This document shows, piece by piece, positions 42,690 to 53,794 of a DNA stretch of 64,000 nucleotides. Source of the DNA: Ditylenchus dipsaci. Its lineage: Eukaryota > Nematoda > Chromadorea > Rhabditida > Anguinidae. The first letter of the stretch is position 1. Each line of letters begins with the position of its first letter. The stretch lies in contig SADC01001042.1 of NCBI GenBank assembly GCA_004194705.1, positions 186,001 through 250,000 on the forward strand. The letters are read 5' to 3'. Made by a program: the position numbers and the translations under genes. The notes under the pieces were generated by a model, which was not told where the DNA came from, did no database searches, and saw nothing but the letters and a program-made list of their open reading frames with translations.

Positions 42690-43560
42690 TTGTAGGCCTA
42701 TTCATCCTCTTTGGAATAGTATATAAAATTTCATTGGAATATTTTGGAAAAGCCATTATTTGGCTACAAACACATGTGAGGTCATTTTAGGGTGTTGATA
42801 GACATTTTATCACTTTAACTGATCAAAATTTCAATTGGAAGTTTAACGCTACAGCAAAATCAGAGCACCATGTTGTCGCGCAGTTAGAGAGCTACAAAAC
42901 CCACTTTACAGAGAAGCTTTTAAAAACTTGGGTGTTGGAATATACCATATTTACTCTAATAGTGGCCCGGGGTCACTAATTTTCAACCTACCGAAAATCG
43001 GGAAAATTTGAGGTCGATCTCGAGATTTTTGGGTGCCCAACCAAAATCGAAAAATAGGGATCGGTAGAGCTGGTGGGAGTTAATAAAATGCAATAAACAG
43101 CTTTTCAAAATATTGACTCTGCTTCGAAATACAGACCATCAAAATTGAGGGGGGTCACTATTAGAGGGGGGGGGGCTACTATTAGAGTAAATACGGTAGC
43201 TTTTTCGAAAAAATCAATTTATTGAAAAAGTGATTAAAATTCAGAAAAATTTGGAGAAAATTTGATTTTGGTCACTTTTTCAAGAAATTGATTTTTTCAA
43301 AAAAAGCCAGATCTCAACACCCAAGTTTTTAAAAGCTTCTCTGTAAAGTGGGTTTTGTAGCTCTTTAACTGCGCGACAACATGGTGCTCTGATTTTGCTG
43401 TAGCGTTAAACTTCCAATTGAAATTTTGATCAGTTAAAGTGATAAAATGCCTATCAACACCCTAAAATGACCTCACATGTGTTTGTAGCCAAATAATGGC
43501 TTTTCCAAAATATTCCAATGAAATTTTTTATACTATTCCAAAGAGGATGAATAGGGCTAC
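42690..43560. mobile_element. Long inverted repeat enclosing an ACCGTATTT MITE
   Basis: Arms 42690-42938 and 43314-43560 are nearly perfect inverted copies (ATTCATCCTCTTTGGAATAG against CTATTCCAAAGAGGATGAAT). The loop holds the MITE 42943-43198 and a further small palindrome at 43200-43310. Confidence 0.8.
42943..43198. mobile_element. MITE, ACCGTATTT family, full copy
   Basis: TACCATATTTACTCTAATAG and CTATTAGAGTAAATACGGTA form the ends. The interior matches 1017-1255 in inverse orientation. Confidence 0.75.
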
Positions 43561-44113
43561 AAAACTTAGGTGCTTAGGTGAGGGTTCATGGAGAGGTAGA
43601 TGGTTTAGCCTGATCCATCGATGATATGCTAACATTATTATTATCATTTTGTAGCCTTGAAAGAGTAGATTTGCACTATGTGTTTTTTAATTTCTAAAAT
43701 TTCGAAAGAAGAGATATTGTTTGTGTTTTAGAGAGTTATAAGATTTATAAAAAGCATGTTTGTGGCCGATGTTTCAACATGTTCTGTAAATGAGATTTTG
43801 TAAATTTTACAACTATTTTGTAGCCCTAAATGAGTAGGTGTGCATTATGTGTTTCTTTTTACTTTTTTTTTAAACATCAAAATCTGATCAGTGAATTTTT
43901 CAAAGTTTGATTTTTTAGGTTTTTTTTGTTGTAGTTAATTGTTGATTTACTGATAGTTGATTATTGTTCAAGTTGGAAAGTGAGTAGGGGTACCGCCGGA
44001 GTAGGTAGGAGTGCCAGAAGAGTGGATAGACGAGCCAGGGGAATGGGTCAAAGTACGATGAGATTAGGTAGCAATTATTTAATCTTTTTGTTTTAATTTT
44101 ACCTCTTTAACAT

Positions 44114-45099
44114 TGAAATATGGACGCTACTGGCTTATACCCCCCCCCCCAAAAACAGCTACTTTCTTATACCCCCCCCCCAATCCTCGGACCTACTGGC
44201 TTATACCCCCCCCCCAAAAATCAAGATTTTTAGGAGTGGTCAAAACATATTTTTAAGCAATAATTTCGCCATAAAAGGTCCAGAAAAGCAATTAAAATAA
44301 AGTTCAAGGGCTGTATTGGGAGGGGAAGGGACAAAACAGGGGCCACTTCTATAGTGCCTATAAGTACCAAAGAGTATTAATTCTCTTAGCGTTGAAGTCA
44401 CTTTCAAACCCAGCCACTTGTGGTGCACGTAAAAGTATAAGGACTCGAAATGATCGGACCGATCAGCCGGGAGGATCTCTATGGTTGTCGTGTAAATTTT
44501 GGTCGGCTGAGCCTCTGGCTCGTAGCCCCAGGCCTGAAGAGGGGGGAAACCCTTTTCGGTCGCAAAATCAAAGATGTTGAACATAGTTTTGAATACTGGG
44601 GCCTACCGCATAAATAACTCTGGTATGCATGTTTTTTCATGCATCCAGAGTCGCTTTCGAGTGATTTGTGTCTAAGGTATGTGGGTGTGCGCATCTCAAC
44701 CCCAAGCCCCCTGCGCCCCCGAAGGGGCGCAGGGGGCTTGAGAGTTAGAGATGCGCGCACGCACTTACCTTAGACATGATTCCGAGAAGTACATTTGATC
44801 ATAAAATGCATATAGAGTCTATTTTTGCCACGGCTCGAGTTGAAAAACATGGTAAAGCAGCTAAAAAAAAGTGGCCCTTGTATTATTCCCTTCCCATCCC
44901 AATACAGCCCATAATCCCTTTTTAACTGCTTTTCTGGTCCCTTTATGGCAAAATTATTGCATAAAAATGGTTTTTAGACACTCCCAAAAAAGTCGGTTTT
45001 TGGGGGGGGGTATATGACAGTAGGTCCGATTTTGGGGGGGGGGGGTATAAGAAAGTAGCTTTTGGGGGGGGGGGTATAAGCCAGTAGCGTCGAAATATG
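44114..45099. mobile_element. Element with poly-C/poly-G tandem inverted ends
   Basis: The left end has three units of CTACTGGCTTATAC followed by 9-11 C. The right end has three inverted units with 10-12 G and ends GGCTTATACC/CCAGTAGCGTCG. A TGCATG-family repeat (44597-44870) with its GC-rich hairpin is nested inside. A degenerate single end of the same type lies near 60785-60830. Confidence 0.65.
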
Positions 45100-45390
45100 T
45101 TTGATTCAGGATTTTTTAGGATTTTCGGATTTTTTGGACTTTTTTTTTTCTTCGATATTTTGGATTCAGATTTTTTAGGATGTTTTTAAGTTAAATCTTG
45201 AGTGACTGTTAATTTACTATTGTTAAAGTTTTTGTGAACATGAAATTTTTTAATTTCATTTTTTGTGCTTCAACAGAGGCGAGGTCGTCCGCCGGTACGC
45301 GAGCCCCGATCCAAAAGAGTGAGTAAGCGTGCTAGGAGAGTGAGACGGTATGCCAAAAGAGTGATGAACGAGTGAGTAGGCGGGTGTACC

Positions 45391-45601
45391 CAGGGTTCGC
45401 AGATGTCCTGATTTATCAGGAATTTCCTGATTTTTCAATTCAAATCCTGCTTTTCGATCGCCAAAAATCAGGGATTACCTGATTTGGGAGACTTTTTTGT
45501 TCAAAATCCTGATTTTTAGAGATTTTTTTGTTCAAAATCCTGATTTTTTAGAGATTTTTTTGTCCAAATCCTGATTTTCCGTTTTTTCATCTGCGAACCT
45601 T
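45391..45601. mobile_element. 211-bp hAT-type MITE with 8-bp duplication
   Basis: Ends CAGGGTTCGCAGATG and CATCTGCGAACCTT. Flanks GGTGTACC at 45383-45390 and 45602-45609. Inside are repeated AAATCCTGATTTTTAGAG units. Confidence 0.75.
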
Positions 45602-45837
45602 GGTGTACCAGATGAGTGAAGTAGTATGCTTGGTGAGCCGATTTTGTTATTTAATTTTGAGCCGATTTATGTGGATATAAGTTTTTGCTGATTATATGAA
45701 AAAAGAGGTATTAAGTGTTCAAAAGTTTGATTTTTTGAGTTGAAAAGAGTGATAGAGATGCGGTGCATCAAGCAGCGTGGCCGCAAGCGTAGGGCCCGGT
45801 GCAGCCGGGCCCACGTGAGCTAGTTTGTGTTGTAATA

Positions 45838-45949
45838 TACCGTATTTATTCTAATAAGCGCCCATTTGCGCTTTCCTCCTCGGAGGTGGGCGCCGTTTAG
45901 AGAGTGGGCGGATAATAGAGACTGGGAGGTAATTAGAATAAATACGGTA
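45838..45949. mobile_element. 112-bp MITE, ACCGTATTT family
   Basis: TACCGTATTTATTCTAAT is mirrored by ATTAGAATAAATACGGTA. The small GC-rich interior includes CTCCTCGGAGG. Confidence 0.75.
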
Positions 45950-46238
45950 ACAGTCGGAGCATGTCAACTTCTATACAAAGGCTGCCTAGCGAGAGTAGAC
46001 TACTATAATATGTACTTCACTCATTTTCAGAACTTTCGGTGGTTTCAATTTGGCGGTTAAAGAAAGGCAGATAGTCGGAAAGCTCAAGCAGACGTTGCCT
46101 CTAACAAGAGACCCTTCCGCCCTCCTTGACAATTTTCTTATCATCGAAAATTAATGAAAATGGGTGAAGTACATATTATAGTAGTCTACTTTCGCTAGGC
46201 AGCCTCTTGTATAGAGGTTGACATGCTCCGACAGTTAT
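45950..46238. mobile_element. Hairpin repeat adjacent to the 45.8-kb MITE
   Basis: Arms of about 80 bp: CAGTCGGAGCATGTCAAC against GTTGACATGCTCCGACAG, and GCCTAGCGAGAGTAGACTAC against GTAGTCTACTTTCGCTAGGC. A smaller hairpin (ACAGCTTGACAAAGT/ACTTTGTCAAGCTGT) follows at 46258-46345. Confidence 0.65.
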
Positions 46239-46795
46239 GTTACGAAGACCTAGCCATACACAGCTTGACAAAGTCAATAGTTGCCACACCGACAAAAAAT
46301 TGTGACTTGACGTTATGTACGTGATTACTTTGTCAAGCTGTGTGCACTTTCGATGCAAAATTGGTCAGATCTTGAACTTACCTGACTAGCGAACCTGAAA
46401 ATTACAAATAGAAGCTTCTTCAGAAAGCGTCTGGAAGATAAAAGGATAAATAGAAATAAAGCCAGCCAATGACTACCAAAAAATCAAAAATTTACTGATG
46501 AGAACCAAAATTATACAGGCGAAATTCAGAAATTCACTGGTGAAGTTCAGTATTTTGATATAAATTGGAATTTACTGGTGAAAACAAACAATTTACTGGT
46601 GAAATTCAGACTTTTGAGAGCGCATTTCACCTACAGCTCCCTAAAAAGCTTAGATTCAAAGCTACACGCTAATTAATAAATTTACAAAACATCATAGTAA
46701 AATTACTAAGATTAATGGGGATTTACATATTTTGATGTGTAATTTTACATAATGCCTTAAATATTTTCAGGCAATCGATCCATGTTGGTAGTAGT

Positions 46796-47193
46796 ATGGC
46801 CGAAACAGTAAAGCAATCAGGAAAAGAGATCTCATTCGACACGGAATCTGAAAATGTGAGCGAGAAGACAGGAATTGCGTGTGACAAGCTGCGACTGGAG
46901 CTCAAAAGGTGCATTAAAAACTCTGATTGTGTGCAAAAACAGGGGAGATCAGCCAAGGATTGCGTCAGGTCTAAAGATGGAGTGTGCCGGACAGATGTTT
47001 CACTCTCCTATCTTCTTTTTCGGACTGCAAAAGATCCATCGTAAGTCTTTTACTGAGGTTTTAAGTGGCGGCTTCAAAGTAGTGCTAGTTACGGACAATT
47101 TCGTTGACTTCAATAGACATCAATTCTTACATTAATCACTTTCAGATCGATATGAGAGCCAGATTCCGCGGCAGGAAGGGTGATATGGACTGA
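46796..47193 (+). pseudogene. coa5: COA5/PET191-like cytochrome c oxidase assembly factor, apparent frameshift
   Basis: Exon 1 46796-47040, exon 2 47146-47193 (GTAAGT...TTTCAG), about 97 codons. Residues 29-62 carry the family's conserved Cys pattern: CDKLRLELKRC, then DCVQKQGRSAKDC. Further on, CFTLLSSFSDCKRSI continues across the intron into IDMRARFRGRKG, the invariant family tail. This part is one frame off from the start: 5 nt (46982-46986) lie where the family needs 6 or 3. COA5/PET191 is a small twin-CX9C protein of the mitochondrial intermembrane space needed for complex IV assembly. Every other position and the splice sites look conserved, so a sequencing error, a recent lesion or frameshifting are all possible. 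An acceptor (ATTTTCAG, 46770) precedes the start, AATAAA follows at about 47240, and a short out-of-frame upstream ATG is present. Confidence 0.85.
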
Positions 47194-47701
47194 TGAAATG
47201 AGCGGTCTTCTTGCAAAAACCAGTCAGTGATAGTCCAATAAATTTTCTCTGCTAAATGCGATTTGTCTTGGATTCGTTGCATGTAATTTTAATAAAGATG
47301 CGATTCTTATTAGGAACTTTAGTTGATTCTTACACCCCAAATATACATGTGGACGCACCCAGGATTTTCTGACGGGGAGGGGGGCTAAAAAGACAGAAAA
47401 AAGTAAAACTAAAAAGTAAAAAAAGGCTTAAAAAATTCCCGACGAGGGGGGGGGGCTATAGCCGGCTAACCGCCAAAAAAATTGCTGCACTGGTCATAAG
47501 GGGCCAGATATTCTGACTTGTTAGGAATTTTCTCATTTTTATTTTGAAACCTAATTTTAACCCAGGAATTTAAAAATGATTCGGATTACTTTGTTTAATT
47601 TGGAAACATTGTTGTTGACCCCAAATACTATAATACTATAATTAGAGCTCGAAAAAAAATGATTTTGTGACTTTGCATCTGGTCACCCTGAACGGAGCAG
47701 T

Positions 47702-47823
47702 TCTAGTATACACCCTTCACTCAAGTCTGGTATACACCCTTCAGTCAAATTAGCTTGGGGGCCAAGGCAAATGTTTTTTAATTTTTAATATACCAGACTT
47801 GAGTGAAGGGTGTATACTAGAAT
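47702..47823. repeat. Hairpin repeat, AGTATACACCC arms
   Basis: TCTAGTATACACCCTTCACTC is mirrored by GAGTGAAGGGTGTATACTAG. The spacer holds GGGGGCCAAGGCA. The stretch 47824-48998 is otherwise unassigned; a GC-rich patch at 48216-48356 starts with a hAT-like CAGTGTTGTTCCAGC end but has no partner. Confidence 0.6.
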
Positions 47824-48998
47824 TTAGCCCCCTGAACACCCAACTTTGCAAAAAGGCCAGCCCGTGGATGTGGAGACTGAGCAAGAATGGTATCTATCAA
47901 GATTCGTGGGATGTTTCAAGCTTTTGCTTGTCTGAGAAGAGTACGAGTTTGTAGTTTACAGTTAATAGCGATTCCCTTTTTTCGATTTAAAGTGTTGTCA
48001 TCAGCATTCAAACGTCCCTGGCATGCCAAGTAGGGGAATCGGTACTATCTTTATCATCTAATTTATCCATTGTAGGTAATACTAGTTCACGAGCCATGCT
48101 AATAACTGTAGACTGCGTTTCACTAATTATTTTTTAAAGAAAAAGTCACATTATGATTTCACTGATCCGTTCACTAACGGTACGTGACAATTCGTCCTGG
48201 CGCCGATACGTCCTGACCAGTGTTGTTCCAGCGCCGGGATCGGCGCCGGCGCCAGCCCCGACCCTTTCTGAAAAAAGGCTCCGGCGCCGACTTCTTTTGG
48301 AAAAAATGCGCCAGCGCCAGCGCCGGCGTTCATGGTAGCGCGACACCGCGCCGGCTTGATAATTTTGCTTTTGCTGTAAATTTCATGAAAAATTCCTATT
48401 TTTTTCAGCATTATGTTTTTTACAGTGAAATTGATAATAATTATTTGTTATCTATATCGATTAACAGCATACCGATCATATTTGCTCTATTAATTCCTCA
48501 TGATGAGTGAATTTCGAAATACAGGGTGTTTTAAAAATCCGCAGAATTTGAGATGGCTATAACCTTTTTCTAGAACGAATTTCTGTTTTCACTAATCGTT
48601 TTCTCTTGACAGCAATTTCGTTAAATGTATAATGTCAAAAGTATGATTTTCGCTTGGTCCCCTGTGGTTTCGTGTTTTAGCCATCTAGGAGCCACCCACA
48701 GACCAGTAGCCTAAATGGTTGATGAAAACAGAAATTAGAAATTCCGTCTCGAAAACAAGTTATAGACATTTCAAATCCTGTGGATTTCTTGAAACAACTT
48801 GTATTTTCCTTATGCTGAGAAATAAGTCCATATGAGGTGGAGTTATTAGAGAGTGGAAAGTTCATGAAAGGAACACGGTAATCCATATTAGTTTTGTGAA
48901 AATAAAAGTTGTGTGAATTACTTTTTCAACAATAGCATATGATACCCTGGTTATGTTACAAAAATAAACTAAAAAATTAAAGCTAACCGGGCTAAGGC

Positions 48999-50223
48999 GG
49001 CTCTAGGTAAATTCGCCGACAGGAAATTCGCCGACACGAATTCGCCGACAGGTAAATTCGCCGACAACTATACCAATGATTATACCAAAACTGATATTTC
49101 GTAGAACCGAAGTACTAAGTCAACCTTCTCTACGAGCTACACCCTCGGTAACGATCCCATCTGTAGGTTATAGAAAGGTGTAGTCAAAACTGAAACCGGG
49201 TGTAAAGTAAGGTGAAATATTTTATATTGGGGTACTTTACCAATTAGGTTTTTTAGGACCAAAATGAATATTTCACTCACGCAAACCCCGAAAAGTGCGG
49301 TGGGTACCTCCTGGTCAGGTGGATATCCGCGTGGATGGCCTAAATAATTGAAATTTTTAAAGAATAAAAAATAAACCATTTTTCTAACTTAAAATTGTGT
49401 GAGAATTATGCTTGATACAACCAAAAACGCGATTTCACCTACCCAAAATCTAACCTGGGACGGCTACCACGTGGACAGGTTGATATCCAGGTAACTCCAG
49501 AGTAGGGGTAATCACCCAGAGGACCTGAAAAGTCAAACGCTTGTCTTTTTATCTTAAACTATGGTAAAAAAGGTATGCGCCCAGGTGGATGCGAACCAGC
49601 AACCTCTACATCACCCCAGAATCTAAGAATCCCATCATCCAGTGTGACCAAACCAACCAAGTGGTCGTCCACTTGGATCGAGAATTCTTTTTTTTACGTT
49701 TTTGGGTTCCAAAACAACTTATTTGCACTAATTTCACTGTGCTGAAGATGGTTTGACAGTGGTAAAATCACGTTTTATCGATAAATTTTTGAGTTTTTGC
49801 TAATTATTGATTTTGATAAATCAATCGTTGGCAATAACTCAAAAATTTCTTCAGAAAACGTGATTTTACCACTGTCAAACCATCTTCAGCATAGTGAAAT
49901 TAGTGCAGAAAAACTGCTTTGGAACTCGAAAACGTTAAAAAAAATTTTTGATCCAAGTGGACGATCACTTAGTTTGGTCACTACGGATGGAGTCCTGAGC
50001 GATTCTAAGGGGTGATGTAGAGGTTGCTAGTTCGAACCCACTCGGGCGCATACCTTATTTTTGCCCAGTTACCCCCAGTTAAAAAACTATGTTCAAATCT
50101 TATATTTTTTAGTGTATTCAAGCATAACCACGTACCCTAGTGAGAAATTGAAAGGTTGTCGGCGAATTCGTATCGGCGAATTTACTGTCGGTGAATTTAC
50201 TGTCAGCGAATTTACCGTTTCCC
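48999..50223. mobile_element. MULE-type MITE, array unit GGTAAATTCGCCGACA
   Basis: Four array units at each end in inverted orientation. Flanks GGCTAAGGC (48990-48998) and GCTTAAGGC (50224-50232) match 7 of 9. Inside is the shared palindromic core (about 49660-49990) flanked on both sides by inverted tRNA-like stretches with GGTTCG and GGGCGCATACC (near 49575 and 50040). Confidence 0.8.
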
Positions 50224-50647
50224 GCTTAAGGCACATGTGGCACCCGAAAGTTTTAGCACCGGCTTTTGGCCGGAGCGCCTTTTCTAGTGAATAAATTAAA
50301 AGAGCATACCCGTGCATTTCAAAAAAGTTAAGGTCTGGACCAGCAATTTTTTTGAATCGCCAATTTTTCACTCGTTTTGCGACAAATCTAATATTGATGA
50401 CCTTATAATAGTTTAAAAAACTAGAAAGAAAACTTTAAAAATCTGGATAAAAACGCATGTAAAACTTGATCTAGAAAGAAAAAATAGTGCTGGTCCGCGC
50501 CTTTTCTCCGTGTCGGGCACGGCTATGCCCCTTTAAAGAGATCATAAAAAACACGAACAACCGCAACAAACAATGCAACAACACAAACACTGACGAGAAA
50601 ACAGAATTTCATACCGTATTTAAAAAAAATCGTGTCGGGACAAAAAA

Positions 50648-50731
50648 TTGGATGAATTCACCGTTGGATGAATTCACCGTTGGATGAATTCACCTTTGGA
50701 TGAATTCACCTTGGATTATTCACCTAGAGCC
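50648..50731. repeat. Solo array end, five TTGGATGAATTCACC units
   Basis: About five 15-16-bp units end in ATTCACCTAGAGCC, the same terminal motif as at 24043 and (inverted) 48999. No inverted partner was found to the left, so I read it as a solo terminus. Confidence 0.65.
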
Positions 50732-51099
50732 ATTGTGTGGTATGATAGCCAGGTAGTGTACCAAAGAAGCACTAATAACGAATGGTGTTAACTAGCTTCC
50801 TAAGAAGTGTTAGATGGTGATAACCAGGGCTTATTACCTGGGAGATTATACCTGAAATTCCTATTCTTGAAATAGGGGAAACGGTGAATTCATCGACGGT
50901 GAATTCATCGACGGTGAATTCATCGACAGGTGAATTCATCGACAGGTAAATTCATCGACAGGTGAATTCATCGACATTTTGGCGTTTTGTCGTTCTTTCG
51001 AGAATGAGAGTCTCATTATTTTTCGTTTCCGAAAATTCAGTGGTTGACTCTCTCATTCTTTCATTATTTAATTATCAATTCTTCGTTTAGTCTCTCTCC

Positions 51100-51400
51100 T
51101 CTTCAAGACGTTTCAAGTAGAGTGGTAAAAAAGAAAGCTGCTCAACCTGCAAGGTGGTCGTTTTTCAGTAGTGTTTTGCTTTTCCTAAGTATCAGTGAGT
51201 CAGCTCAAATACTCAAGACGGATGACCTGCACGATGGAAGTATTCGTCGTAACAAGGTATAATGTCTACATTTATTGTGATTCAGTAGTGTATTTATTTC
51301 TTTCAGTGACTCAGCTCAAATAATCATGACGGATGACCTGCAAGGTGGAAGTACTCAAGGATGATCAGAGGATGACCTGCATGGGGGCTGAAGTTTATCG
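51100..51400 (+). other. Duplicated exon-like sequence inside the 50.9-kb element
   Basis: The block TGAGTCAGCTCAAATACTCA with GACGGATGACCTGCACGATGG occurs twice about 130 bp apart. The second copy begins directly after a TTTCTTTCAG acceptor and the first precedes an AAG/GTATAA donor-like site. No recognisable protein. It may be a captured host fragment or a remnant of the element's own gene. Confidence 0.35.
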
Positions 51401-52520
51401 TCTTAAATAAAATAGGTGTCGTCATATATTTCGTATGTATTATTCTTTGGTTGCGTTGTCATTTTTGCTTCTCTTTGCAATAAAGTTTTGCCTTATTTTT
51501 CGCATTGCGTTTGTCGTTGAAAATTTTTCACGGTCGGTTAGTCGAAGCTAACCGATTTTTGACAAATTAGGCGGGAACGAAAACCGGGTTCTTTGAAAAT
51601 GCCTGTCGTAAATCGTCCACTAAGCTCTGTTTGTCAATACCAAAACAATGACTTCAACTTCATAAAAAACCCAGTACCTCATTTTACCATATTTTTTTTA
51701 ATAAGCCACTTAAAAGCCAACTGCATGTCTTATGTACCAACAAATTCAAGTGGTCGTATACTTGGATCGACTTTTTTACGGTTTAGGTTCTAAAACTTGT
51801 TTTCTGCACTTATTCGAGCATTCTCAAAATGGTTTGACAGTAGCGAAAATTACGTTGTGATGGTATTTTTACAGTTTTCGTAAACCTCGCAAAAAGTATT
51901 TGAACCATAAAAAACTTATTTCTGAAATTTTCAGACATGAAAATTGATTTCTGAAAAAAAAAGTTGACCGAAATTTGACCAAGACATTCGTTTGTCTTCG
52001 TCCCTCAAGACGAAAAACTATATTTTGGTCAAAACCTTCTTGAAGATTTATTTATGTGGGAAAGTGTCAGAAAATAGCCTTTCCAAGTATAAGATTTACT
52101 TAGAAGACGTTTTAACATTATTCTAATATTTATATCGAACGCGTGATCAGTTCGATATTCCATACGGTGCTCATCTCGAATAACTGACTAAGAAACTGAC
52201 TAATTAAATAATAAAACCACCGTATGGGTGGATACAACACTACAAGGGTTTTTATAACCCAAGATTAGAAAGATAAACAACGTATATGGTAAGTAAACCG
52301 TAGGGTGGGTAAGTTAACCACTTATAGAATCTATAGGCCATCCGAAGTGGGAATAACCACCTGAAGACAAGGCAAATCACCTAAGGTGTATTTGGGCCAC
52401 CTTTTCTGTTGTAATCAAAATGATGAGTAATGGAGGTAGATACCTCTTGAGAGTAGGTCCTTTGTCAGGTATTAAGAATCCTAGCTGTTAAATAAGTGAA
52501 CTCATTTCAATACAAAATGT

Positions 52521-52632
52521 AGCGGAATTTACCTGTGGGGGAATTTACCATGTAGGGGAATTTACTGTGGGGAATTTACCGTGGGGTAATTTACCGTGGG
52601 GGAATTTACTGCAGGGCAATTCACCTAATGCC
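52521..52632. repeat. Solo array end, GGGGAATTTACCGT units
   Basis: Six diverged units end in AATTCACCTAATGCC, the same terminal sequence as the right end at 52903. It sits within the 50.9-kb element, and no partner array was seen. Confidence 0.6.
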
Positions 52633-53030
52633 GAAAAAAGGACTATTAAACAAAACGCCAAAATGTCGATGAATTCACCTGTTGATGAATTCACCTGTCG
52701 ATGAATTCACCTGTCGATGAATTCACCGTCGATGAATTCACCGTCGATGAATTCACCTGTCGATGAATTCACCTGTCGATGAATTCACCGTCGATGAATT
52801 CACCTGTCGATGAATTCACCGTCGATGAATTCACCTGTCGATGAATTCACCGTCGATGAATTCACCGTCGATGAATTCACCGTCGATGAATTCACCTAAT
52901 GCCTTGAAATAGAGCCCATTCAGGATGGTATATAGTATACCTGGCTAAATTTCTGTATACACTCACTACTGGTATTCGATATACTGGTACTCGGTATACT
53001 CCCGGGCACCACAGCACGCCAAAGATTGGG

Positions 53031-53086
53031 CCATTTCAAATTGGGCCAGTCAAATTGGGCCAATTCAAATTGGCCAAAATTTTGAG
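53031..53086. repeat. Short array, AAATTGGGCCAATTC units
   Basis: Four units of about 14 bp. A degenerate GGACGATTGATCC series follows at 53500-53600. The stretch 53087-53790 also carries a tRNA-like GCAGCCAGGTGGATTC block (about 53355). Confidence 0.5.
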
Positions 53087-53794
53087 TCAAAAGTCAAAGA
53101 TACCACTGCAACTTTTTTTATTAGACTTTTATTCTGGTTTTTTCTGTACTTTAATGATATCATTAATAATTATTTACATTTTTCCGCAAAATTTTTAGAT
53201 TATGTCAAACCCACAACAAACCAGGGCCAAAAACTGATCCGCCCTAACCCCGACTCCTGGGGTACCTCCTGGTCAGGTGGATGTCTATCTGGATGGCCTA
53301 AAATGGAGTTAAACGTGACACGTTTCACACGAAAATGGGGTTAGAAATGAGGTATGCAGCCAGGTGGATTCAAACCAGCAACCTCTACACCACCTCTATA
53401 CCCTGAGAATGGGATCAGAACATTTCGCCCCAGGACGTTTCGCCCCCGAGCCCGTTTCGCATATGTTTACTAGTACTTGCCACGGACAATTGATACACGG
53501 ACGATTGATATCATTGGCCGATCGATCCCATGGGACTATTGATGCCATCCCGTTAAAACGGACGATTGATCCGACCTAACTAAAAGAGATGATTGATCCT
53601 AACAACTGAAAATGGTTCTTTTGTAGCACTGGATTATCCACAGCTTTTTGTATATGATAGGATCGGTTGTTGACAAACTTTCTTCCTTTTTCAGGTTTTT
53701 TCGAGGCCATTGAGAACTTAGCTAATTAAATGTTTGAAATTCCGCACATTTGAAAAAAATGCTTTATCGTGCATTTGCGGTAACAATGCCAAGG

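Larger units (their letters stand above)
42411..46630. mobile_element. Possible 4.2-kb composite bounded by inverted CACCAGTAAATT arrays
   Basis: Left array 42411-42600 (TTTTCACCAGTAAATT and variants at 20-25-bp spacing) and right array 46466-46630 (AATTTACTGGTGAAAA) are inverted copies of about 165-190 bp. The outer parts read AGTCTGAATTTCRCCAGT at both ends. No transposase or target duplication was found, and the interior is filled with other elements. Confidence 0.5.
50876..52903. mobile_element. MULE-type element, array unit GGTGAATTCATCGACA
   Basis: The left end has six units (50882-50976); the right end has fifteen inverted units (52664-52897). The 9-bp duplication TTGAAATAG flanks it (50867-50875, 52904-52912). 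Inner ends match: TTTTGGCGTTTTGTCG against AAAACGCCAAAATGTCG. Part of the shared core (GGTCGTATACTTGGATCG and ATGGTTTGACAGTAGCG) lies at 51748-51860. Exon-like sequence lies at 51050-51400. Confidence 0.85.

Noticed and set aside
48216..48356. GC-rich coding region with Ala/Pro/Arg-rich ORFs in several frames
   Set aside because: All frames are open because of GC-rich repeats of CGGCGCC. It starts like a hAT terminus (CAGTGTTGTTCCAGC) but lacks a partner.
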